This document shows, in pieces, positions 42,622-52,197 of a stretch of 64,000 bases of DNA. Each line of letters begins with the position of its first letter. The first letter of the stretch is position 1. The notes below the pieces were generated by a model that had not been told where the DNA came from, made no database searches, and saw only the letters and a list, made by a program, of their open reading frames with translations. This stretch comes from Burkholderia sp. S171 (lineage in GTDB: Bacteria; Pseudomonadota; Gammaproteobacteria; Burkholderiales; Burkholderiaceae). A program made the translations under genes and the position numbers. Location of the stretch: positions 270,718-334,717 of the forward strand of contig NZ_LMUF01000064.1 of assembly GCF_009766085.1 (NCBI RefSeq). The letters run 5' to 3'.

Positions 42622-42743
42622 GAAAATATCGCGAGAAGGACCCGCAGGACAGAAAAAACGCCACACATAACGGGCCACATCGAAAAAATCGCGCGGCAGC
42701 GAGGACGAAAATGGACACCATACAGTGCAATCAGGAGCCTCTC

Positions 42744-44222
42744 ATGTTGCTGGGTCATCCCGTCCTTTTCAAGTCGCTTTGTTATGTCGATGGCCGCTGG
42801 ATTCATAGCGACAGCGCGGCCACGATCGCCGTGCAGAATCCCGCCGACCAGGAAGTGATTGGTCATGTGCCTATGCTGGATCGCGCGCAAATAGAAGCAG
42901 CGGTCGACGCCGCACACCGTGCGTACGAATCCTGGCGATGGGTGCCGCAAGAGCGACGCAGCGCGATCCTGCTGCGCTGGCACGAACTGATCCTGCGTCA
43001 TCAACATGATCTGGCCGGCATTTTGTCTCTGGAACAGGGCAAGCCTTTAACTGAGTCAAGGGGAGAAATTGCCTACGCGGCGAGCTTTGTCGAGTGGTAC
43101 GCCAACGACGCAAAACGCCTTTGCGGTCGCACGATTCCCTCGCATATCAATGGTGCCCATCTCGGCACGGTAATGGAACCCGTCGGTGTTGCCGCGCTTA
43201 TTACGCCGTGGAATTTCCCGGTCGCAATGATCACCCGCAAGGCGGCTGCCGCACTCGCCGCAGGCTGCACGGCGATCGTCAAGCCGGCGCACGAGACCCC
43301 GTTCTCCGCGCTTGCGCTGGCGCAACTTGCGGAAGAAGCAGGCTTTCCCGCAGGCGTATTCAACGTCGTGCTGGGGGAGCCGCAAATGGCGATGGAAACG
43401 TTGGTACGCGACGTGCGCGTGCGGGCGGTCAGCTTCACCGGATCGACTCGTGTAGGTGGACTGGTCGCGCGTGCGGTGGCCGAGTCCGGCATCAAGAAGC
43501 TGGCGCTGGAACTGGGTGGCAACGCGCCGTTCATCGTCACGGAAGACGCTGATCTCGATCAGGCTGTGAAGGTGGCGATTGGCGCGAAGTTCCAGACATC
43601 GGGACAGGATTGTTGCGCGGCGAACCGCATCTTCGTTGCCGCGCCGCTCTATGAACGTTTTGTTCTTCAATACAGCGAAGCGGTGCGAGCGTTGAAGGTC
43701 GGATCGGCCTTCGAAGCGGGCGTAGAAGTAGGACCGCTGATGCATCAGGCAGCGTTTGATACCACCGCCGCTCGCGTGGCGGATGCTCGTACGAAGGGCG
43801 CGCGCATTACCGTGGGCGGGCAAGCCCATGCGCTCGGCGGGTGGTTCTTCGAGCCTACCGTTGTGGCCGACGCTGCGCCCGGCATGCGTATTTACGATGA
43901 AGAAAACTTCGCGCCGACATCGGCCATATCGTCGTTCAACACGCTCGACGAAGTGGTGTCTAAAGCCAACGACACCGAGCACGGGCTGGCTGCTTACATC
44001 TGCGCCACGCGCGTGGACACCATCTTTCAACTGGTGCGCCGGCTCGACTTCGCAATGATCTCGGTCAATGGCGTCAAGTTTACCGGTGCGCCCATCCCGT
44101 TCGGCGGCATGAAGGCGTCGGGCCTCGGCCGCGAAGGGGGATCGGAGGGTTTCGAGCCATTCGTCGAAACCAAATATTTTTGCCTCGGCAACCTCGGCTT
44201 GCCGCTGAGCGTCACGGCTTGA
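42744..44222 (+). CDS. doeC: Aspartate-semialdehyde dehydrogenase of the ectoine pathway
   Basis: A 492-residue NAD(P)-dependent aldehyde dehydrogenase. The catalytic Glu motif LELGGNAPFIV and Cys motif FQTSGQDCCAANR are present, as is the TPWNFPVAMITRK cofactor region. It converts the semialdehyde made by DoeD to aspartate. In other contexts this sequence type is called succinate-semialdehyde dehydrogenase. I prefer ATG 42744, with AGGAG six bases before; ATG 42711 (also with a GAGGAC site) would add 11 residues. Confidence 0.85.
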   Translation: MLLGHPVLFKSLCYVDGRWIHSDSAATIAVQNPADQEVIGHVPMLDRAQIEAAVDAAHRAYESWRWVPQERRSAILLRWHELILRHQHDLAGILSLEQGKPLTESRGEIAYAASFVEWYANDAKRLCGRTIPSHINGAHLGTVMEPVGVAALITPWNFPVAMITRKAAAALAAGCTAIVKPAHETPFSALALAQLAEEAGFPAGVFNVVLGEPQMAMETLVRDVRVRAVSFTGSTRVGGLVARAVAESGIKKLALELGGNAPFIVTEDADLDQAVKVAIGAKFQTSGQDCCAANRIFVAAPLYERFVLQYSEAVRALKVGSAFEAGVEVGPLMHQAAFDTTAARVADARTKGARITVGGQAHALGGWFFEPTVVADAAPGMRIYDEENFAPTSAISSFNTLDEVVSKANDTEHGLAAYICATRVDTIFQLVRRLDFAMISVNGVKFTGAPIPFGGMKASGLGREGGSEGFEPFVETKYFCLGNLGLPLSVTA

Positions 44223-44260
44223 CAGAATCAACGGAATGACTGGAATCTAAGGAGCAACTC

Positions 44261-45646
44261 ATGACACAGCAACTCGAGCAACTGTTCAACGAAGACCGTG
44301 CACACTTCATGCATCCGTCGACCCATGCACACGATCACGCAAGTGGCGCGCTTCCCGGCAAGATCATTCGGGGAGCGAAGGGTATTCGAATTGAGGATCA
44401 CGAGGGCAAGAGCTATATAGACGCCTTCGCAGGTCTGTACTGCGTGAACATTGGCTACGGCCGTACCGAAGTGGCCGAAGCGATCTACGAGCAAGCCAAG
44501 AAGCTGGCGTATTACCACACGTATGTGGGTCATTCCACCGACACCATCATCGAGCTGTCGTCGCGGATTATCGACTGGTCGCCGGCGGGAATGAAGAAGG
44601 TTTATTACGGCATGTCCGGTTCGGACGCGAACGAAACGCAGATCAAGATTGTCTGGTACTACAACAACGTGCTGGGCCGCCCGAACAAGAAGAAGATCAT
44701 TTCGCGTCAGCGTGGTTATCACGGTTCGGGCATTGTCACGGGCAGCCTGACCGGTTTGCCGAGCTTCCATCAGCATTTCGATTTGCCGATTGATCGCGTG
44801 AAGCATACGGTCTGTCCGCATTGGTATCGGCAGGCACCGGCCGGCATGAACGAAACGCAGTTTGTCGCGTATTGCGTGGAAGAACTGGAGAAGCTGATCG
44901 CGCAAGAGGGCGCCGATACAATCGCTGCGTTCATCGGCGAACCGGTGATGGGAACGGGCGGCATCATCGCGCCGCCGGAGGGTTATTGGGCCGCGATCCA
45001 GCAGGTCCTGAAGAAGCACGACATCCTGCTGATCTCCGACGAAGTGGTGTGCGGCTTCGGCCGGCTCGGGTCGAAGATGGGCGCGCAGCACTACGGCATG
45101 CAGCCCGACCTGATCACCGTCGCAAAGGGTCTCACGAGCGCTTACGCGCCGCTGTCGGGCGTGATTGTGGGTGAGCGGGTTTGGGATGTGATCGAGAAGG
45201 GCTCGCAGGAACATGGCCCCATGGGACACGGCTGGACTTATTCGGGCCACCCCATTTGTGCGGCTGCCGCCATCGCGAATCTGGACATTCTCGAGCGTGA
45301 GAACCTGACGCAGAACGCGGCCGATGTTGGCGCTTATCTTGGCGCGCAACTGCATGCTGCATTCGACCAGCATCCGCTCGTGGGTGAAGTGCGCCAGACC
45401 GGCATGCTGGCCGCGCTTGAATTCATGGCGGACAAGGCAGGCCGCAAGCCTTTCGATGCAGCGTTGAAGGTCGGGCCGAAGGTCTCGGCGGCTGCATTGC
45501 GGCGCGGGGTGATCGCGCGGGCCATGCCGCACGGCGACATTCTCGGCTTTGCGCCGCCGCTCGTGACCACGCGGGCGGACGTGGACGAGATCGTCGGTAT
45601 CGTGCGCGAAGCAGTGGATGAAGTTGCCACGCAGACGATCGCGTAG
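44261..45646 (+). CDS. doeD: Diaminobutyrate aminotransferase of the ectoine pathway
   Basis: A 461-residue class III PLP aminotransferase. The PLP lysine is in TVAKGLTSAYAPLSG, and the Asp of the LLISDEVVCGFGRLG block and the GMSGSDANETQIKIV block are standard. It moves the amino group from diaminobutyrate to a keto acid, giving aspartate semialdehyde for DoeC. AAGGAG precedes the ATG. It is the last gene of the operon, which ends at the terminator 45696. Confidence 0.87.
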   Translation: MTQQLEQLFNEDRAHFMHPSTHAHDHASGALPGKIIRGAKGIRIEDHEGKSYIDAFAGLYCVNIGYGRTEVAEAIYEQAKKLAYYHTYVGHSTDTIIELSSRIIDWSPAGMKKVYYGMSGSDANETQIKIVWYYNNVLGRPNKKKIISRQRGYHGSGIVTGSLTGLPSFHQHFDLPIDRVKHTVCPHWYRQAPAGMNETQFVAYCVEELEKLIAQEGADTIAAFIGEPVMGTGGIIAPPEGYWAAIQQVLKKHDILLISDEVVCGFGRLGSKMGAQHYGMQPDLITVAKGLTSAYAPLSGVIVGERVWDVIEKGSQEHGPMGHGWTYSGHPICAAAAIANLDILERENLTQNAADVGAYLGAQLHAAFDQHPLVGEVRQTGMLAALEFMADKAGRKPFDAALKVGPKVSAAALRRGVIARAMPHGDILGFAPPLVTTRADVDEIVGIVREAVDEVATQTIA

Positions 45647-45695
45647 AGTCGCATCACGTTTTTGTCTGCCTTTTGTCTGCTGTCAGAGAGTCAGG

Positions 45696-45724
45696 CCGCC
45701 GGTTTTGTCCGGCGGTTTTTTTTT
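45696..45724 (+). terminator. Rho-independent terminator of the ectoine operon
   Basis: CCGCCGG (45696-45702) and CCGGCGG (45709-45715) pair around TTTTGT, followed by nine Ts. It lies 50 bases after the doeD stop and points rightward. Confidence 0.9.
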
Positions 45725-45833
45725 CGTGCCGCAATAGACCTGGTCAACTCTTCGTTTGCCGCGGTCGTGCCGTGCTCCCCTGCAACGCAGCACTTCGGCA
45801 TCGCGGCGAGCGTCCTTGGCGAGTACGCTCCCC

Positions 45834-46121
45834 TCAATCTTCCGGATTGGCAATGTCACTGGCGACTATCTGTTCGCCGCGCATGACTGCCGCCTCGCGA
45901 GCCTCTTCCCGCGACGGGTACGGACCGAGCACCGGTGCTCCCTGGAACGGGAACAACAGGCGTCCGTCGGTTTTCCTAATAACCTTTAGCGTTCCTACAA
46001 ACAAGCCACCCGCATTGATCTGATACGACGCATACACCGCGAAGTCTTCAGGGCGCATGTGCCCGCCTGCTCCCCGGCTTTGCAGCTGAGTCATGGATAG
46101 GACAATTTTCGGCTTTTTCAT
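45834..46121 (-). CDS. DUF6723 family small protein
   Basis: 95 residues beginning MKKPKIVLSMTQLQSRGAGG, with a central beta-rich part (YASYQINAGGLFVGTLKVIR, LFPFQGAPVLGPYPSREEAR) and a final helix. This matches DUF6723, a family seen almost only in Burkholderiales. The start is ATG 46121, after AAAAGA; the frame continues upstream without a better start. Function unknown. Single gene. Confidence 0.75.
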   Translation of the reverse strand: MKKPKIVLSMTQLQSRGAGGHMRPEDFAVYASYQINAGGLFVGTLKVIRKTDGRLLFPFQGAPVLGPYPSREEAREAAVMRGEQIVASDIANPED

Positions 46122-46604
46122 GGTCTTTTCGTGTTTCAAGCGTGCCCGAAGACAGGCGTGGCGTGTGTCCGGCCGAGCGCGGAGGCGGTCGATTTTTCTC
46201 GGGCTCGGGGACATCACGACGTTCACTGCAATTGCACAACACTTAACATTTAGCAATTACCAGTCCGCGATCGCAGTACGCTTCTTGCTCCGGGCTTGAT
46301 GCATAGGCAGGAAGACGCTCGCTGGCGAAATGCGTCGGCCCGGCGGTATTTCGAGTGTTCAAAATCCGCGCTATCTGGACGCCTCCGGTAAAGCTGTCGT
46401 GGAACGAGGGCAGTGAGGTCGAAAAAGTATCGGCAGCAAGAATCGTCCCCGGGATCTGCGTATGAAACTGTGTGTCTCTAGCCTCCGCCGCGCTCCACGC
46501 GCGGGATTTTGGCAGGTAAAATGCCCGCCTATCTACTGATGTTTCAAACTCTGCGATGCTTAGGCGCGTCTTACGTTTTAAGCGTTGCTTATCGATCTCT
46601 GCAC
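46122..46604. other. Intergenic region before the hybrid kinase
   Basis: About 480 bases between divergent genes. The kinase frame is open back to 46509, but no ribosome site is clear. No other gene or hairpin stood out. Confidence 0.4.
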
Positions 46605-49600
46605 ATGAACGAAAGACAACCGATCGCTGGCTCGAATCACGCTTTCCTGGAGGGCGGCGGCGAGGTCGCCAAGATCATCGCATCCAGAGACTGGTCCACA
46701 TCGCCTCTGGGACCGCTCGACGGCTGGTCAACAACGCTGACCGGCACCATTGCCCTGATCTTGCAATCGCCTGTTCCAATCGTGACGCTCTGGGGGATGG
46801 ATGGCGTCATGCTTTACAACGACGCCTATTCCGTTTTCGCCGGCGGCCGTCACCCCCAGTTGCTCGGCTCCAAGGTGCGGGAAGGCTGGTCCGAGATCGC
46901 GGATTTCAACGACAACGTGATGAAAGTCGGTCTGGCCGGCCGAACGCTGCGATACGAAGATCAGGAACTGACGCTTCACCGCCACGGACGCGGCGAGCAA
47001 GTCTGGATGAACCTCGACTACTCGCCCGTTCGTGACGAGCGAGGCGTACCCGTCGCGGTCATGGCGATCGTGGTGGAGACCACGGCAAAAGTGCGCGCGG
47101 AGCGCTGGCTAAGCGGCGAGCGCGAGCGGCTGCGACGGATGTTCGAGCAGGCCCCTGGGTTCATGGCCATGCTGACCGGCCCCGAACACGTTATCGAATT
47201 GACGAACGCCGCCTTCACGCAACTGGTCGGGGATCGGACGATCCTGGGAAAACCGGTGCAGGAAGGATTGCCCGAACTACGCGGGCAAGGGTTTGTAGAG
47301 ATCCTGAGCCGGGTCTACGCCTCTGGAATGCCCGTCTCGGGCAGTGCGCAGTCCATGGTGCTCAATCGGCTCCCTGGAGCCCCTGCAGAGCAGCGTTACG
47401 TCGACTTCGTCTATCAGCCGGTACGCGACGAAGCCGGCGCCGTGATCGGCATCTTCATTCAGGGAACCGACGTGACCGACCGCCTCGCAGCGGAGCGCGC
47501 GGTCCATGAAAGCGAGGAGAAATTCCGCACCTTCGCCCAGGCCATGCCCAACCAGGTCTGGTCGGCACGACGCGACGGTGAACTCGACTGGTTCAACAAC
47601 CGGGTCTACGAATATAGCGGCGCGGCGCAGGGCAGTCTGGACGGCCATGCGTGGGGCACGATCATTCATCGAGACGATTGGCAAGCCGCCGCCGGACAAT
47701 GGGCTCACGCGGTGGCGTCGGGCGCGACCTACGAATGCGAGTTCCGCATTCGGCAAGCTGACAGCGGGTTCCGTTGGCATCTCGCCCGAGCACTGCCGAT
47801 TCGTGACAACGCGGGGCAGATTGTCCGCTGGATTGGCACGAACACTGACATTGAAGACCAGAAGTCCGCGGCGCGCGCGCTGGAGCGCCTGAACAAAACC
47901 CTCGAACAGCAGGTGGCGGAAAGTGTTGCCGACCGGGACCGCATGTGGCGGCTTTCCACCGACATGATGCTGGTCGCCGATTTCCAGTCGAATATCGTGG
48001 CGGTGAATCCGGCCTGGCGGCAGATTCTGGGGCGTGATGAGAAAAACCTTATCGGCCATTCATTCCTTGAATTCGTGCATCCCGATGACCGGGTCGCGAC
48101 GCTTGCCGAATTGGGCGAACTAAGCGAAGGGATCCGCACCTTCAAGTTTATCAACCGGTATCAACGGCAGGACGGCGCGTATGTCACGCTGTCGTGGACG
48201 GCCGTGCCCGATGATCGTTTCATCCATGCCGTGGGTCGCGACATCACCGCGGATCGCGAAGCGGCAGACGCGCTGCGGCGCACCGAACTCGCGCTCCAGC
48301 AGGCGCAAAAGATGGAGACGATCGGCAAGCTCACCGGCGGCGTCGCGCACGATTTCAATAATTTGCTGCAGGTTATTTCAGGCAACCTGCAACTGCTTGC
48401 GACAGACGTGGCGGGCAGCGAGCGGGCAGAGCGGCGGCTGGCGAATGCGCTTGCCGGCGTAAGCCGCGGCGCGAAACTGGCGAGCCAGTTGCTGGCCTTC
48501 GGCCGCCGGCAGGCGCTCGATCCGAAGACGATCAGGATTGGACGGCTCATCACCGGCATGGAAGACATGTTGCGGCGCAGCCTGGGCGAAGCCATCGAGA
48601 TCGAGACGGTTGTTTCCGCCGGCTTGTGGAATACATTCGTCGATCCCACTCAGGTCGAGAATGCAGTCCTCAATCTCGCCATCAATGCGCGCGATGCCAT
48701 GGACAATACAGGCAAGCTGACGCTTGAAGTAGGCAACGCTTTCCTTGACGACCGCTATGCGCTCGATCATGCCGAAGTGACCCCCGGGCAATATGTGATG
48801 CTCGCGGTGACGGATACCGGCTGCGGGATGACACCCGACGTGCTTGCCCAGGCCTATGAACCGTTCTTCTCCACCAAACCGGAGGGCAAGGGCTCGGGGC
48901 TAGGGCTTTCGATGGTCTATGGATTTGTTAAGCAGTCCGGTGGACACGTCAAGATCTACAGCGAGCCGGGTCACGGCACGACGGTCAAGTTGTATCTGCC
49001 GCGGACCCATGACAAGGAAGACCTCGGGATGGTGCTGGAGAGCACGCCGGTGTTTGGTGGTGCTGAGACGATCCTGGTTGCTGAAGACGACGAACAAGTG
49101 CGGGTGACGGTGGTGGAGATGCTGTCCGAACTGGGATACCGCGTACTCAAGGCGAACGACGCCGGCAGCGCGCTTGCGATCATCGAAAGCGGCGTGTCGA
49201 TCGATCTGCTGTTCACTGACGTTGTCATGCCGGGTCCGCTGCGAAGTCCCGAACTGGCTCGCCGTGCGCGGCAAATCATTCCCGGCATCGCTGTGCTGTT
49301 CACGTCAGGCTACACAGAAAACGCGATCGTTCACGGCGGCCGGCTGGATGCCGGCGTCGAATTGCTCGGCAAGCCCTACACGCGTGAGGCACTTGCAAGA
49401 AAGATCCGGCATGTGCTCGCCAACCAAACCCAGCATGCTACGTTCACCGTCGCACCGGCGCCTTTGAGCGTGCCGTCTGCAGTGACGCTTAGTGCGCCTG
49501 CCGGACGCGCGCTAAACATCTTGTTCGTCGAAGACGATGACCTGATTCGCTCCAATACGGGCGAGTTGCTCATGGCACTGGGGCACGTGGTCCACGAGGC

Positions 49601-49844
49601 CGCGAACGCACAAGCGGCCTTGGCACTCATGCAGAAAGAGGCGGTCGATCTGCTTATCACGGACGTGGGCTTGCCCGGCATGTCGGGAGAAGAGCTGGCA
49701 ATACAAGCGCGTGCTTTGCGTGGTGACCTGGCGGTCATATTTGCAACCGGCGACCATCATGTTTCAAAGGTATCGGGATATTTTGTCTTGCGAAAGCCCT
49801 ACGATACCCTGAGCATGGTTGCGGTCTTGCGGCAGGTGCAATGA
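46605..49844 (+). CDS. Hybrid sensor histidine kinase with three to four PAS domains and two receiver domains
   Basis: About 1079 residues and no membrane helix, so cytoplasmic. Order: an N-terminal PAS/GAF-like region (about 10-170, with SPLGPLDGWSTTL), PAS (about 175-300), PAS/PAC (about 305-430), PAS (about 445-560), HisKA with H-box GKLTGGVAHDFNNLLQVISG, HATPase with DTGCGMTPDVL and GKGSGLGLSMVYGF, then two receivers with Asp in LLFTDVVMPG and LLITDVGLPG. The H-box of the HDFNN type is common in soluble hybrid kinases of this order. No partner response regulator or output gene is beside it, so it probably signals through a phosphorelay elsewhere. The start is uncertain; ATG 46605 gives a clean N-terminus. 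Confidence 0.85.
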   Translation: MNERQPIAGSNHAFLEGGGEVAKIIASRDWSTSPLGPLDGWSTTLTGTIALILQSPVPIVTLWGMDGVMLYNDAYSVFAGGRHPQLLGSKVREGWSEIADFNDNVMKVGLAGRTLRYEDQELTLHRHGRGEQVWMNLDYSPVRDERGVPVAVMAIVVETTAKVRAERWLSGERERLRRMFEQAPGFMAMLTGPEHVIELTNAAFTQLVGDRTILGKPVQEGLPELRGQGFVEILSRVYASGMPVSGSAQSMVLNRLPGAPAEQRYVDFVYQPVRDEAGAVIGIFIQGTDVTDRLAAERAVHESEEKFRTFAQAMPNQVWSARRDGELDWFNNRVYEYSGAAQGSLDGHAWGTIIHRDDWQAAAGQWAHAVASGATYECEFRIRQADSGFRWHLARALPIRDNAGQIVRWIGTNTDIEDQKSAARALERLNKTLEQQVAESVADRDRMWRLSTDMMLVADFQSNIVAVNPAWRQILGRDEKNLIGHSFLEFVHPDDRVATLAELGELSEGIRTFKFINRYQRQDGAYVTLSWTAVPDDRFIHAVGRDITADREAADALRRTELALQQAQKMETIGKLTGGVAHDFNNLLQVISGNLQLLATDVAGSERAERRLANALAGVSRGAKLASQLLAFGRRQALDPKTIRIGRLITGMEDMLRRSLGEAIEIETVVSAGLWNTFVDPTQVENAVLNLAINARDAMDNTGKLTLEVGNAFLDDRYALDHAEVTPGQYVMLAVTDTGCGMTPDVLAQAYEPFFSTKPEGKGSGLGLSMVYGFVKQSGGHVKIYSEPGHGTTVKLYLPRTHDKEDLGMVLESTPVFGGAETILVAEDDEQVRVTVVEMLSELGYRVLKANDAGSALAIIESGVSIDLLFTDVVMPGPLRSPELARRARQIIPGIAVLFTSGYTENAIVHGGRLDAGVELLGKPYTREALARKIRHVLANQTQHATFTVAPAPLSVPSAVTLSAPAGRALNILFVEDDDLIRSNTGELLMALGHVVHEAANAQAALALMQKEAVDLLITDVGLPGMSGEELAIQARALRGDLAVIFATGDHHVSKVSGYFVLRKPYDTLSMVAVLRQVQ

Positions 49845-49850
49845 TTGCAA

Positions 49851-50173
49851 TCAAGCGTTCCGGCAAGCGGTTGAACGTCTTGCCGGAACTTCATGTCGGA
49901 CGGCGCTGGCCCCATACGGTTCAGCCGGTTCACGACGCCGGAGGGTCGCGCGCGGGAAATCCGGCTTGGCGGAGTCGACTGTCTGGCTCTTGACGATCCC
50001 CCGCAGGAGTTCCGTCTTTGACTGCTGGTGTGCCTCCCTGACCGATTTGTCGAATCTGATCCGCTTGCCGTCCACCTGATAGAACAGGGCACTTCCGTCT
50101 GATGCACGGCGGCCCTCAGTTGGTCCTCCAGCACGCTTATCTGTGCCATCAGTTGCCGCACTTTCTCGTCCAA
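49851..50173 (-). pseudogene. Frameshifted, truncated Burkholderia small protein gene
   Basis: From TTG 50173 the minus strand reads MDEKVRQLMAQISVLEDQLR, a coiled-coil start. After about 25 codons the meaningful sequence moves to a neighbouring frame: LFYQVDGKRIRFDKSVREAH, then QQSKTELLRGIVKSQ. The two parts fit one protein of a family common in Burkholderia, in which a coiled coil is followed by a GKRxxFxxSVxEAHxxxK region and membrane helices. Those helices are missing here. A one-base shift and loss of the 3' part make it a pseudogene. Confidence 0.5.
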
Positions 50174-50235
50174 ATGACCCCTGTGTCAGTTGGATACGAC
50201 GGACAATCCTGCCAAGTCATGCAGCACCACGACGA

Positions 50236-50727
50236 TCAAGAGGAGGCATTGGCGACGGGCGCCTCGTCTGCTCCGGCCGCCTTCCGGAGATAAGCGGCTG
50301 CAAGCCGGCGAAGCTCCTCTTCAGAGGCATCCTCAATGCCGATCAGGTGATTGTCCGCAGACCGGTGAGACGCAAGTAGCTCGTTGAGTTTCAGGTGAAG
50401 CGCCACGCTGTCCTTGTTCTGGCTTTGCTGGATCAGGAACACCATGATGAACGTGACAATGGTCGTCCCGGTATTGATCACCAGTTGCCAGTTTTCCGAG
50501 TAGTGGAAGACCGGCCCGGTCACAGCCCAGACCACAATGCTGATGACCGCAAGGCCGAACGCGACGGGGGAGCCGGTCCAGCGGGTCACGGCGCTCGCAA
50601 AGATATCGAAGGCGCGGGTAACGGGGTGACGGGTCGCGTAAGCAGGACTCGATGTGTCAGGGACTGTGTCCAGCGCGTCCGTTGATGATGGTAATGGGGG
50701 CAATGGGGGCGAAGTTTCCTTTCGCAT
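50236..50727 (-). CDS. Low-affinity iron permease family protein
   Basis: A 163-residue membrane protein. After a Pro/Ser-rich N-terminus come two helices (about 58-75 and 84-105) around TGPVFHYSENWQLVINTGTT, then TFIMVFLIQQSQNKDSVALH and a cytoplasmic tail LKLNELLASHRSADNHLIGI. This is the Iron_permease (PF04120-type) pattern. The name comes from a fungal relative; iron transport by bacterial members is not well shown. The start is ATG 50727 after AGGAG. Confidence 0.8.
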   Translation of the reverse strand: MRKETSPPLPPLPSSTDALDTVPDTSSPAYATRHPVTRAFDIFASAVTRWTGSPVAFGLAVISIVVWAVTGPVFHYSENWQLVINTGTTIVTFIMVFLIQQSQNKDSVALHLKLNELLASHRSADNHLIGIEDASEEELRRLAAAYLRKAAGADEAPVANASS

Positions 50728-50830
50728 CGCTTTCTCCTGGTTATCCTTGCTTCGTGTCGTCAGAGCATGAGCAAAAATCATTCCGGATAGGGTGATGCGA
50801 GAAGTTTGAAGATACGGCTTTGGATGCTGA

Positions 50831-52072
50831 TCAAGGCGCCGCGCCCTCGGGAAGCGCGGGCAGTTGCGTGACCGGAGACAGAACGATCACCCCTAACTGG
50901 ATTGCGAAAGCCACGCTCGACATCAGCAGGCATGCGCCCACGCCGGACTGCGTCGCGAGTGCTGCGCCAAGCAACGCGCCAATGGGACGCGCTCCATAAG
51001 TTGCCGTGCTCATGATGGCCGACACTCTGCCGAGCATGGCGTGAGGTGTGATCGCCTGACGCAAGGTCGTTGATCCTATTGTCCATAGCACCGGACCGGC
51101 GCCTAGCAAAAAGAAGCTCACGCAGGCCATCCATACGTGCGGAAAAATCAAGGTTGCGCTCATCAGCACGGATGCCAGGAAGCCGCATACAGGGCCGATC
51201 ACGAGTGTCCGCCCAAAAGACATTCGCCTGGACACTTCGGGTCCGGCCAGCGCACCGGCCACCATGCCCGCGCCATACGCCGCGAGGCTCACGCCGATCA
51301 TCCATGAGGACATATGCAGATGGTGCGCCGCGTAAGCTACGTAGACCGCCTGCAAGACGAAATAGCCGAGGTTGAAGAAAACCGCGGTAAGGAGAATGGG
51401 GCGAAGCAGCGGGTCGCGGAATACAAAAGCGGCGCCCTCGCGGACCTCGGCGAGGAAATGCCTGCCGGTCCTGGGCAGATGCGCCGAGACGGGCAACCCG
51501 CGCAGCAGGGCAACAGCGAATGCAGACAGCATGGTCGCTAGCGCGTAGGCCCAACCCGCGCCCACGGAGCCCACGATCACGCCGCCTATTGCCGGCCCTG
51601 CTGAGTACGCCACGCTTCTAGCCAACTCGATACGGCCGTTTGCAGCCGGCAGCGCAGACCGGGGCACGAGAGAGGGAACAAGCGATGGCGCTGCAACGCT
51701 GTAAGCAACCGTCCCCGCCGCGCCGATAAAACCGCAGGCTGCAAGCAGCGGCAATGTGAGCAGATGGGTTCCGATCAGCACGAGGATCGTGATCATTGCA
51801 AGTACGCGAACGGCTTCTGCGCTTGCCATCAGCGCGCGTCGCGAGTGGCGGTCGGCATAGACACCCATCGGTAGCGAGAGCAGCAAAAATGGCAGTGTCT
51901 GGGCAGTTTGCAGCAGGCCCGTTTGCGCGGCGCTTGCGCGTAGCAGGAATACGGCAACGAGCGGCGCGGCGGCGAGACTGATTTGCTCGGCAGATTGTGC
52001 AAGCAGATTCGACCAGGCTAATCGATGGAATGCGGGCGGCAGGGTGATGCGATCGTTTGATGAAGCGTGCAT
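50831..52072 (-). CDS. MFS exporter (EntS/MFS_3 type)
   Basis: A 413-residue carrier with 12 helices. The MFS_3-type start (AWSNLLAQSAEQISLAAAPLV) and GVYADRHSRRALM loop are visible. This group includes the enterobactin exporter EntS and drug exporters. AAGGAG is eight bases before the ATG. No siderophore genes are present, so a siderophore role is not supported. Function: efflux of an unknown small molecule. Confidence 0.82.
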   Translation of the reverse strand: MHASSNDRITLPPAFHRLAWSNLLAQSAEQISLAAAPLVAVFLLRASAAQTGLLQTAQTLPFLLLSLPMGVYADRHSRRALMASAEAVRVLAMITILVLIGTHLLTLPLLAACGFIGAAGTVAYSVAAPSLVPSLVPRSALPAANGRIELARSVAYSAGPAIGGVIVGSVGAGWAYALATMLSAFAVALLRGLPVSAHLPRTGRHFLAEVREGAAFVFRDPLLRPILLTAVFFNLGYFVLQAVYVAYAAHHLHMSSWMIGVSLAAYGAGMVAGALAGPEVSRRMSFGRTLVIGPVCGFLASVLMSATLIFPHVWMACVSFFLLGAGPVLWTIGSTTLRQAITPHAMLGRVSAIMSTATYGARPIGALLGAALATQSGVGACLLMSSVAFAIQLGVIVLSPVTQLPALPEGAAP

Positions 52073-52197
52073 GACGTGGGCTCCTTGGGGATGGCCCGAT
52101 CATCATGGTGTGCGAAGGCGAGCTATACGCGCTGAATCTTGCGCTTACGTTCAGGTTTGTCTGGACCCGGCCGACGAGTCGTCGAGCTCGCTCCTGT

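Noticed and set aside
44228..45532. 434-codon leftward open frame
   Set aside because: Antisense to the doeD aminotransferase, which has full family motifs.
50831..52072. Siderophore exporter assignment for the MFS gene beside an iron-permease family gene
   Set aside because: Family is broad and there are no siderophore synthesis or receptor genes in the window; the iron-permease name is itself weakly supported in bacteria.
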